Below are positions 36,627 through 47,125 of a stretch of DNA of 64,000 bases, one piece after another. Made by a program: the position numbers and the translations under genes. The notes beneath the pieces were generated by a model, which was given only the letters and a program-made list of their open reading frames with translations, searched no databases and was not told the DNA's origin. The DNA is from Pomacea canaliculata (lineage: Eukaryota > Mollusca > Gastropoda > Architaenioglossa > Ampullariidae), in contig NC_037590.1 in the NCBI RefSeq assembly GCF_003073045.1, positions 13,106,311 through 13,170,310 of the forward strand. Direction: 5' to 3'. How positions within the stretch are numbered: position 1 is the stretch's first letter; each line of letters opens with the position of its first letter.

Positions 36627-39030
36627 CGCAAATGCAAGAGTGATTATTGAAAGGAACAACAATACATTCATTCAAAATATAGTTACTATTTTAAACGTCC
36701 ATAAAAAGCTTGACAGATCTAATGTTAAGGGAGAGTGTATCTAAAAATGTTTCAAAAAAGATCATTCATGGCTAAACGAGCAAGAAAATTATGTCTGTAT
36801 TATGTCTGTCTAGTGTGGTTGATATTACACAATTTAAAACATACATGAGCATAGGGTTTGTATTTTCCCATTTGATAGGTGTTTATATATATATAACCTG
36901 TTGCAACTCGAACACTATCTGTATTGTCATTCACACTAAATCAAGTCAGTTTTTCAGAAAAAGTAAATTTAAAAACATGTTTATAAGATTAGTTACAGTT
37001 CTTTCCATAACACTAAGAAACTTGTACAGCAAAACTAGATGCATTGTCTTTTTCTCGTTGAGACAGAATATTCAAAGAGGAGATAATCTTTTGTAAAGAG
37101 TAAAGACAAGTGAGGAGTACAATTTAGAAACTATTTTGACTGGTAAGCCAGTCTCGTATGACAATGAGTGGAGACAAGTTTTTGTGGTATATTTTAAAAG
37201 CTTCCACTTACAAATTCATATTGGTAAATAATCCGATCCTAACACTGTTAACTCCCCTTTGCAGATTATATGTCCTATACCGTTTGAGGGAGTTCTGGCT
37301 GTGGTTGCAGGACGTCTGGTTGTAAGTTTAATATTTTTATGTGAAGCTAAGGTTGGATGCGCAAGCGTAATTGGCCTATCGTTAACTTTTAACTAGTCTT
37401 TCAAGAAAACTTTCGTGCTGTCTCTACATTTTGTTCTTATGTTTATGTTCATTCTACATAATCGACGAGAGCTTTGAGCCAAGGATAAATATTTTACGTG
37501 TAAAATGTAGAAGAAGAAAACGTCCAATGAGCAAAATGAAATGGAGGCAGTTTTTGGCAGTGTCAAGTATATCTTTATTGTGCCTAAAGTATTTCACATA
37601 TTAAAAAAAATCCATTTTATATTGAAAACATTTCTGTATTAAATTATTATTAAATTCATTGATATTCTCTGAAGACCTATACCAACAAAACGTTTGTCCC
37701 AGAGTGAGCAGGCGTCAGACCCAGACAAAGGGGTCCCTTCTCAACAGCATTCGAATGAACATCTGACGCACCCGCAAGGGTCAATGTGCACATACAGTAC
37801 ACTGGGACTACTGTTGACAGACTTTTGGCGTCTCGTGTGAATGATTGGGCTGTTTGGTCCCTTGCCGCGGATTTCCAGTGCGTGCGAACAGCGAGACGCG
37901 CTGCAAGCAGAGTCTGGCGACAAACGGAGGCCTGATTGCAGGAGTGGCACAAATTGCAGGATTAGCAGCTGTATGGTGACAGGACCGTCAACCGCTTCGC
38001 CTACATCTGGTTCTAGGTATGTCGCGCCCCAGGATAATAATTGGCGGTGGCAGCAACAAACAAGGCAAGGTCAGCTCTCTGGCTTTTCCTCCACGCCAGC
38101 AACGCAACCTGATACTGAGATGCAAGGAGAAATGCTTGTATTAGGTACATGTTCTTCCAACCGTTTCTAAGGTTTTCTCCCTCATCTGGGAGGAGGGTAC
38201 ACTTTCGCCGGGTAACAGCAATAGCCTATTTGAGGTACATTTTCTAACTCGCCATGGCTATTTACACAACATGTCTGGGCCCCCTTCTCATCTCCACCCC
38301 TACCCCATGCCCATACAACCTAGAAGTTATCGTTGATTTGTGGGTGAAGTGAGCTGATAACGTTAACACCCAGATTGCAGAACTTAACTGGCTTCTCACG
38401 AGAACATGTGGTCGACTATGACCCCTCTTGCCCCCCGGCCCCAGCCCCATTATCCCTCACCCTACAAGAAATCGAGTAGAATATCTTTAGTATGAAAGAC
38501 AAAGAGTTTGGCTGGAGACGAATAAAAAGGTGCTTTAAAACTAACTTTAAACTCTGTGACGTCACGTCGATTTCGGTGTAATTACAAAACAAGGCACGAC
38601 AGTTTTAAAAATGTAACTCACACGTGACCATTGTTCTTATGTAGCTTCTGCATGAAGTACGCTTCTCTCTCCCCCGATCGGAGGCGTATCTTTAAGCTTT
38701 TAAGCCCCAAACCTGTTGTTTAATGAAGTAACTGATGGGTGAATGTAAGAAAGAGAATATCGTTGAGAAAGAGTGTTCTTCGGGCAGAAAATGTTTGTAA
38801 GACAGAATATGATCACAAGAATTTTGAGCCCACCATTCGCGGTTGGGAATTTAATTTTGTATTATCTAGGATAGGGAGTTTATCGTCTGAATATATCGTT
38901 CCTTATCAAAACGATTTATTTTATTTATTAATGTGTGTATATAGACATATATGGAGTGACCGGACGAGTGAGATTTAAATGTGTACTGTTCCACACACCT
39001 CAGGTGTCAAAACACTACGTCACATTTACA

Positions 39031-39052
39031 TTCTCTCTCTCTCACACACACA
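39031..39052. repeat. (TC)n(AC)n microsatellite
   Basis: A short TC run passing into a CA run; the same compound type as at 32612. Confidence 0.8.
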
Positions 39053-41411
39053 TGCATCTAGAGGCGATGTAATTAAAATGCAAAATGTACTTCCTATGTG
39101 CACTTCATCTATTTTACACCCAGAATAGTTGTGAAAATTATGGCCGAGGAAAGTTAGACATTTAAAACACGCCTCATATAGTCTCGTAACACGGAAAGTC
39201 ATACAAGTCTAGTATTTTACACAGATTTATATGGTTATTTCTATTCTGGTTAATTTTAAGAAAGTAAATAATGTTTGACACTGACCAGTACATTGTCAGC
39301 TTTTATTGCAGCGAATACCTCTTTCAACACAATTACTCGGAGATCTTTGCTGTTAGGGTATGTGATTACCATTAAAACTGGAAGTTACTTATTTGCCAAT
39401 GAGCTAATCAGAAGGCTTTACATGTTTCTAAACAAAGTCATGTAACTATGCAGCTGCATAGATGTCTATTATCATATACACTAAAACACGAATACTGGTG
39501 CCAACTATAGACCAGAATCGTGGTCTGAATTGAAGAGTTGCCTAATCATACCTCCAGGTCCGCTAAGAAAACTGTTTGTTTTAGAAACTTGGTTATCTCC
39601 AGATCCGCGGGGAAGCGAAGGTGTATGTACTATTACACAGCATCGTCTGCAACTCTAATTAGATGTACTTGTGTGTGAGAGTTGTAGGGAAAGGGGTTCA
39701 GGGTGGGTTGTAATATGAAATGCACACTTGATGATTCCCGCAGGTCCGTATGTGCCTGGAACGAGGTGAAAAGTGACTTTAAGAGAAATTGTGTGATATG
39801 CTTCATCTAGGGAGGGGACGAAGGAAAGAAGGGCGGGAGACTGCAGTTATCTGCCTCTGTCGTTGACTCCCAGGCGCAAGGCCGGAAGCTTGATATCAAA
39901 ACATTGAAGTGCCGCGTCAGAGCTACCGAGCAAAAAAATATTTAAAAAACAAAAAAAAAAACTCAAAACATTTCATGTAAATCAGATCAAGACGCCCATG
40001 TGGAGCTCCTCTCTCATGTGCGCTTGCACGTGCGGTTCGCTCCAGTTGCGGCAACGAAGAGAATATCACTTCATATTAAAGTAATAACAACGGTGAAAAT
40101 AATTTCATACTTAAAAGATGACTCAAGTATTATTGTGGTGTTGGTAGCGACGACGACGACGATGATGATGAAATGGAAGAGGTCACTTCTTGTATTTTCA
40201 TTTTTATATATTTTTCGCTTATTGGAACAGCCTTAGGATTTATAGATTTGCGCTTAGTAAACATTACAGGTCATCTTCCTGGTATTCTCAGTGTGGATCG
40301 CACTCTGTTAACCGTAGTTCTTCATCGCAAAAAGTGCCAGCTTCCAGTGAGAGACATTCATCTTCACACATTCGAATAGATGGATGGATTCCTGACAAGC
40401 TAGTCGGAACAGCGGAGTCTATCTGGCTTTTCTAATCGCCTCTTTCCGGCACCCTGTGGTCGGGACCTACCGCTTTCTGCGATAACATTGCGTGCAGTCG
40501 CAGAGGAGTTACCTCGGCGTGGCGAAACGAAAATACGTAGTTCTGCGCGGCATGTACAAGGAAGGTGGCACCCGCGAGTGTGCATGAAGACGTTATGGCA
40601 TAGGCACGCGCTGTGCACGAAGGGGCTCTGACATCATCACAAACTGTGGAGGAAGGCGTTCTGACGTCATCGCATTGTGCGTTTTCAAGTTCAGAGTTCT
40701 ACTTCTCTGCGTTTAATAGATTTCATGCTTTAAAATGTTCCCACAAAAACACGGCTCGCAGCTTTCTTTATGTCTGTCTACCTCGCTACAAATAGGTCCA
40801 GGCGGAATCGGAGACCGCCAAGTAATGGAAACAAATACAATATTGAAATGTGAAAAACGCGTATTTGCATTTAGCGACTACATCTGCAAGCCATTTTTAA
40901 TTTTGGTACACGTGTTTTACTGTGATGGCTTGCTTGACGCCATGTTAAGGTGATTTAACACGATAAAAATTGGGTACGAGATATATAATCTTATACAGGA
41001 AGCTATAGGCTGAGTCTTTGCAGGACAATTTGAAAGCGTGAAATCTTCTACGAGAAGTGTCATAGTGGCTTCGCATTATTTTACTCAGCGAAGTGCTTTA
41101 AATGTAGGATCTGGCAAAGAAGCACTACAGTGAATTCTTTTTCTCTTTATATTTTATATTTTGAAGGTACAGTATAGGGAAAATATGGGGAAAGAAGGTG
41201 TTAAGGGATACCGCCATCACCAAAATTGGCCTCAAAGGTTTGTTCAGTCCCCAACACCTCACTCTCCCCAACAGCCAAAAGATCAAAACCTTTTTTTAAC
41301 TAGAGGTACATTTTCTACAAAAAACACCCAAAAAAACCCTCCACTCCTTTGAAATTGTAGCTACTATCCGTTTTTCCGAACATGAAGAATAGTTTACATT
41401 TGTTTGATCAA

Positions 41412-41454
41412 ATGATGTTGATGATGATGATTGATGATGATTGATGATGATGAT
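41412..41454. repeat. (GAT)n repeat with interruptions
   Basis: GATGATGAT units broken twice by an extra T, giving a longer ATTGATGATG period. Confidence 0.8.
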
Positions 41455-41537
41455 TTAATCAACAGCCCATATCTTCCAAACTAAGATGAATAAAGTGAAG
41501 ATAGAGACCGAACACCTTCTGTCGAATCAGCACCCCG

Positions 41538-41942
41538 ATGCATATCACGAATAGCGACTTGCCGACGAGTGGGCGTCTCTTGAATGGTTCAGGCCATACA
41601 ATATGCGCGGAGGAGGACCTATTGATAAACTATTATTACTCCATGCGACGAGCCACAGTTGCCTTATCGCAATTGAAGGCCAAACGATCGGTGGAGATTA
41701 CCCAGAATTATTGTGATTACCAGTGAGAGGCCTGCTACCGGCTGGGTGTGTTTGCTTGCCCAAGGTAGACCCACCCGGAAGATGGTCCGCGCAAGTTACC
41801 CCTACCCCTGGGGAAAGTATACAAACTTGGGCATGACAAGAAGGGCAAGCCGGCTTTAGATGCAGGAATCGCCCTATGCTACGACAACGGATCAGTTCAC
41901 TTCGGTGCAAACTCCGCACTGGTGTCGTCTGCTACAAACTGA
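41538..41942 (+). pseudogene. Decayed Ty3/Gypsy integrase C-terminus
   Basis: One frame runs over about 135 codons with two internal stops (TGA at 41724, TAG at 41766). In order it shows SDLPTSGRLLN, then EEDLL, a helical stretch MRRATVALSQLKAKR, QNYCDYQ, EACYRLGVFACPR and HPEDGPRKLPLPLGKVYKL. This follows the layout of the C-terminal end of Gypsy-type integrases as I know it: an RLPT word, an acidic pair, a long helix ending in Q-x-YD, a YxxGDxV turn, then G-x-x-RKL ahead of the GPYxV strand. The key Asp of the turn and the GPY are lost. No LTRs were found by eye. The copy is dead; the assignment is by pattern only. Confidence 0.5.
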
Positions 41943-43771
41943 CGAACGTTTGGCGGGTGAAATCTACACCCAGGAAATGAGGTGGGAGGAGATGCTTAAA
42001 CCTTTGGCAGAATAGCAACCGCTTTAGCCAGCCTGCCAAAGTTTTTTTTCCTGAGGGCTTTTAGTTCATTTTATTATATACATTATACATTTGATGTTTC
42101 TATTAAAAAAAGATTACAGCATCAATGCCGACTAATAAGCCTATTAATGCATTTATTTACGTATATAAAGGATAATAAAAGATGTATAAAAATAGTAGTA
42201 AGTCTGTAATATCCATAGTACGATAAAGGACACATTATCACCAATAACAAAGCAATGGGTATATATAAAGAGAGCGTAATAAATTGGTGTACAACAAATA
42301 AAATAATAAAGGGAATATTGTTACCAGTTCTGTCACTAATGTTATTTTATTGTCTTTTTAATTGGTCATCATAGCGCAAGCATCAATTATCACCACAGCA
42401 GAAGGTTACGCTATGCCGGCAAGCGGGTACAGAGCTAGTGACGCCACAGAGCCACCAGGTGCGGGGGAAAAAACAGAAAAAACTGCACGCTTGTTGCTCC
42501 TTCATCAACACCCTTCTCCAAACATTCAACCCATCCTTTTCCGCCCCTTCCAGCCCTCCCGACATGGCTCCAACATGTTCCGACATGTGCACAAATACGA
42601 GAAGTGGTCGCAAAACTTGTCGTTCCACACGAAGAAGAAATCAAATTCTCCAGACAAACACTTTTCCACTCCCGAGTGCCCGCTCAGACGGAAGGTTTGC
42701 GCAGTAGTCTGCGCAGGCCCGCGCGCAGTCGAGCAGAGAGAAGAGAAATACACAGGTGACTGTTTGTGTATGTTGAGCACGTGCGACCCCGACTTTAAAA
42801 AAAAGATTGAATTCAAACAGGGAACTAAAAATAATCTTCAACATTTTCTCGGCTTCTTTTTTGCCTCTGTCCCTCTTATCCCTCTCCTGTCTGTCAGTCG
42901 GATTGTTGGTCGATCTGTCCGATCATAAGTAGATTTGTACGTCGCTGTTTGACAATTCTACTACATATTGTCTCGTGATCGTTGTTAAAGGTGATAACTG
43001 TTGGTCATTTAAATTCGAAATTAGCTCGCAGGCCATAAAATTTATCAAGCACCCAGTTCAAAGAAAAAAATATCCTCTATTTCTTGTCCATTGCTGTATA
43101 GAAAAGAGCGAGCGGACTGGACAATGCTCGGGTAGAGAGGTGAGGCGAGATGTGGTGCTTGATAAAGGAAAATATAATTATCTTAACAAATGAACACATG
43201 GTGTTTCACTGGTCACAGAGGTGTTTTTCACCCTGTTTTCAAGAAGAGATCCGAGTGTAAGCATGCGAACAATAATTGCAGAATTGGCGTGATACATTTG
43301 CCGTGCATGAGCGCGTGTCTGCTGACTGCTGCGCGCTCAGCTGATTAAACGAGTGAAAGCACACAATTTCTTAAGTAACGCCGGACGTGTGATTGGAAGA
43401 AGAGGAGATTCTGGGGGTAGTTACTGACTATTTTTGTTATCACAGACGTGTAGTTCTGACAGAATTAAAAGGCCCGCGCTGCACTCGAAACGACTTCAAA
43501 ACAGACAGTATGTCACGTGCTGGAGATGCGCGCGCCACCTATCACAACACGCGCCTATCGCGCACGCTTGCTCAGCCCACTGAGGCAGAAGAGCTGCCTC
43601 AAGGAAGACTATAAACGTTACACCTCAATGAGGTGGCGTTGCGGAAGAGCGCAAACTCGATACACAAGCACTTCTACCATTCCGACATGTTTGTTGTCTT
43701 TTGTCTCCTGTAACACGTACGAGCCGCTATGCTATGTTCGGTCTTTAACTTAAATACAAGAGAAAGCGCGC

Positions 43772-43885
43772 TAAGTGACTCTCTCTTGCTCTCGGTTCCT
43801 TCTTATTTTCTTTCTCTTTCCACCGTCTCTCTCTTTCCTCCCCGTTTCCTCCCTTCCCCTTTTCTCTCATCTCCCCTCCTCACGT
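43772..43885. repeat. Polypyrimidine tract
   Basis: About 115 bases, nearly all C and T on plus, with repeated CTCTCT and TTTCC words. Such tracts can form triplex DNA; no function is shown here. Confidence 0.7.
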
Positions 43886-45958
43886 TTACCATAAACAGCA
43901 TACGTTAGGTTACCTCCCACTCTAGATATTGTGATAGCGACCTTAAAAAACATTTATTGCTGCCGTCTACCAAAAGGATCAGTTACGCTATGCGTTTGAT
44001 TTACGCTGTTTGTTTTTATTCATTTATACCTCGATTTGTTCTTTTGTGCTAGAGTGTTCGAGGGTGAGGGACATTACAATGCAAACATCCGTAGGGCGTA
44101 CGGGTTCATTTCGGGAAAACGCGTAATTAGCACACAACTGAAATGAACTAAGCATGCAGCTTTAGCGCTGACCTAACGAGGCCACTGTCATAAATAATCA
44201 CAAAAAAAGCATTAGCTATTTTAGCTAACATCTTTTTACTCCGTTACTATTATCTATTACTTTTAATCTTCTTTTAAGGGATAACTTAGACATCCTGTTT
44301 ACAAAACAAGTGTTCCAGAAATTCATTATCGCAACTATTTCTACCTTGGCAATGGAATTTATGTAAGAACGACATTGGCCAACAACCTTACCTCCCTCCC
44401 CCCCCCAAAAAAAAAGGGGGGGGGAACTCAAACTGAACATCAACACCATTTAATTTAGGGGAGGAGGGAAGTCTTGTTAATCCACTTCACCCAAGCATGT
44501 CACGTCGGATAATTTCACGGCATGTGTCGATCATTGGCTAAACAGGATGCACACGAAAAGACGAAGTGCACTTCACTTTGCTCGTGGGTGCAATTGCCGT
44601 CCTTTGCAACTCCACGACGGTCTGTAGCCGCGTGTTTAGAGGAAAGGGAGCGACACCGGCAAGACGGTCGTGTTAACAGACAGCGGAACTGGCAGTTAGG
44701 TCCACTGAGTCAAAGTTGCTGTGGTTCGAGCTGAGATCTGGGAGGAGATAGACAGGCGAATGATCAGAAAACGCCGCGCTTGTTAATTGGCAGCGCAAAG
44801 AGTTCACACAGTTTCTGATTTTTTAAAAAAAGCTTTTCTGAACGTTAGGAACGGAGAAGGGAAAGCAAATATTTCGTTTCTCAAAGTTCTGTCGGTAGAA
44901 GTTTGAGAATATATAAGGAGTAGCATGACACGGAGTAAACGAGTTGTATTTGTTTTAGAAGTAGGAAAGTTGAAAGGGTTACTGACATGAGCTAAGTCCG
45001 TGAAAACAAAAACAGCTGATTGATTATAGCTAAGCTATGACAACATCGGAGCACTTATTAATGACGATGATCGGGAGGAGGAGGAGGATAGACCAAAACT
45101 GATAGTACATTTTTGTTGGCACATTACTGAGACCCACATGCCGAACAGTGGAGATTTTGCGACAAATGGAAACAAGTCACCACTTAAATTGTGGCGGCAA
45201 CAAAAGTAACTCTCGGGGTTTGCCTTTGCCACTAAAGTATATCATTTGTAGGCCTGGGAGTACCTGCCACTTATTAATCAGACAAGTTTCACAGTGCATA
45301 TGTCTTTGTCGCCGAATCACCGCTGAATTGTCCAAGATCAGTATTAAGATATCAGTTAAAGACTCCGCGTCATGGTGCTCCCAAGGCAGGCGGAGGCGAC
45401 CTGTATAATTGTAGTGTTACATGCAAGAAAAATATTTACAAGTCTGTCAGCCAAATTTAGCAAACATGGGCTTCGGTGCATGCTATATGCGGATGGAACT
45501 CACATTTCTTTGCTCACGCTGTTTTCAGTCACTGTGATGACGACCTTCGACCTTCGCGAGTGATTCCTGGTGCAAGGTCGCCTTTCTTTTTCTTTTCATT
45601 CCTCCCTTCCCTTCAGTGTGTGTGTGCGCGTGCATTTTCGCGTGTTTTTAATTCTATTTAAAATCTCAAGCAAACAAAATCTCTTATTTAAAGAGTTAAA
45701 TCTTTATTTCGGTTTGTTAAAAGCAATTCATTAACGGCGCACATCTCCATGACCCACTCCCCTCTGTTCAATCTGCTCAGCTCCACTCCCCTGTGTTAAA
45801 TGGGATCGTACCTGATACTTCTGCTCAAATACCCTAACATAGCTGAAAAAATGTTAAACATATTTTTACTTGAAATGTACTAAAAAAAAAAGGGGGGGTG
45901 GGGTGTAAAATAAGCAATTGTCACTTGGGTCTCGGGATTTTATTTAAAACATCTAACT

Positions 45959-46159
45959 CAGCGGTTCTCAACCTTTTACTTGTGACGCCCCCCTGACGAA
46001 CAAAGGTACGTCCGCGCACCCCCCTTAGCCAGCAATGTAAGTTAATTTCACTAATAGCGGTATAAGAAACTTAAAAAATGACCACCTTCGCGCCCCCCTT
46101 GTAAGCACGTCGCCCCCCTCCCTCCCAGAGGGGCGCGCCCCACAGGTTGAGAACCGCTG
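45959..46159. mobile_element. hAT-type MITE, 201 bp, with 8-bp target duplication
   Basis: The left end reads CAGCGGTTCTCAACCT and the right end AGGTTGAGAACCGCTG, a perfect 16-bp terminal inverted repeat. The 8 bases just outside are identical on both sides (ATCTAACT at 45951-45958 and 46160-46167). An 8-bp target duplication and CAG...CTG ends with this TTCTCAACC word mark the hAT superfamily. There is no room for a transposase, so it is non-autonomous. The interior is C-rich, with repeated CGCCCCCCT words near both ends. The exact duplication suggests a relatively young insertion. Confidence 0.92.
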
Positions 46160-46360
46160 ATCTAACTTAAAATATAAGTGTGAGGGAGTCCCAAAAACGT
46201 AAAATCACAGGAACATATCAGATGGATTTTAATAGAACATAATACTTTACATACCATAGTAACCATACGCAGCGTATAGGGCCGTCTGTACGCTTAGGGG
46301 TGGAATCACCCGTTAGCACAGCCTGAAATAGGACACGAGACTCAACCTTTGCCGCACTTA

Positions 46361-46430
46361 AAGGGTTGGCGAACCTTTGATGGCCCCTAAGTGCCCTAGC
46401 GGCGCGATGTACTTTCGGCCCAAGTACACG
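46361..46430. mobile_element. Possible end of a second hAT-like element
   Basis: AAGGGTTGGCGAACCTTTGA followed by GGCCCCTAAGTGCC resembles the starts of other hAT elements (a GGGTTGGCRAACCT word, then GTGCC). The matching inverted end was not found, so it may be truncated or coincidental. Confidence 0.3.
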
Positions 46431-47125
46431 ACATGACAGACACGCATGCTCCTCAATTGTTTCCCGTGTCTGTTCCCCGATGTCTATGACGGATCACGTA
46501 CGTTTCGCTGGCAGTGAAGATCGAGATTGGACAAGGACTAAATGAGACAAACTTGTTAATGAGAAAGTGCTACTTTATCACGGAAAATGCAGACTTTCAA
46601 CGTCCACATAATCTAAACTGTCGCTCTTTCTCTCTCTTGTGTTGACTGCTGGCAACCTTGTAAACGGTGCACTAGCGTGACGTAGTACACTATTAGCGAT
46701 GATCGCAGCTGCGAATCGCATACTTTGCTAGCGGGTAATTAATTAACGGATGGGTTTTGGAGGCTGAAATTTATAGGTTATGTTTATATCGCCTTTACCG
46801 ATATCTGAAAAAAACGCAAACCATTTAGTTTGGTCTCTATGTCTCATGTATGTTCAGTATAATGTCAACTGGGTGCTTCTACTCCAACCCTCGCGCGCCG
46901 AAAAAGCTAGGGGACGTAACTATTCGACTCTAAACTTGAGTGATTATGTCCCATTAAGGGAGGGCGTTCAAAAGATCGGAACACTTGTACCTTTGTGTAG
47001 ACTGTAGAGTGCTGCCACACCTTTCCATGAGAGATATATAATGCTTTCAGCAGCGCAAGTATTGCTATAATAGTCCTTGTTTAGTTAGTGTTTGATGTTG
47101 AACTTCTAAGAAAAAAAAAAAAAAC

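Larger units (their letters stand above)
31499..47125. other. 16 kb intergenic stretch with mobile-element debris
   Basis: No exon chain or domain gene is supported. The left part should contain the bHLH promoter and 5' UTR. The rest holds microsatellites, a retroposon tail at 36580, a decayed Gypsy integrase piece at 41538, a polypyrimidine tract at 43772, a hAT MITE at 45959 and a possible second hAT end at 46361. A 12-base perfect palindrome, ATGCACGTGCAT, lies at 34067-34078. Long frames at 35664-36113 and 42362-42928 show no family features. Confidence 0.5.

Noticed and set aside
42362-42928. 188-codon open frame on plus
   Set aside because: Open in several frames and on both strands in a GC-richer patch; no recognisable motif or splice partner.
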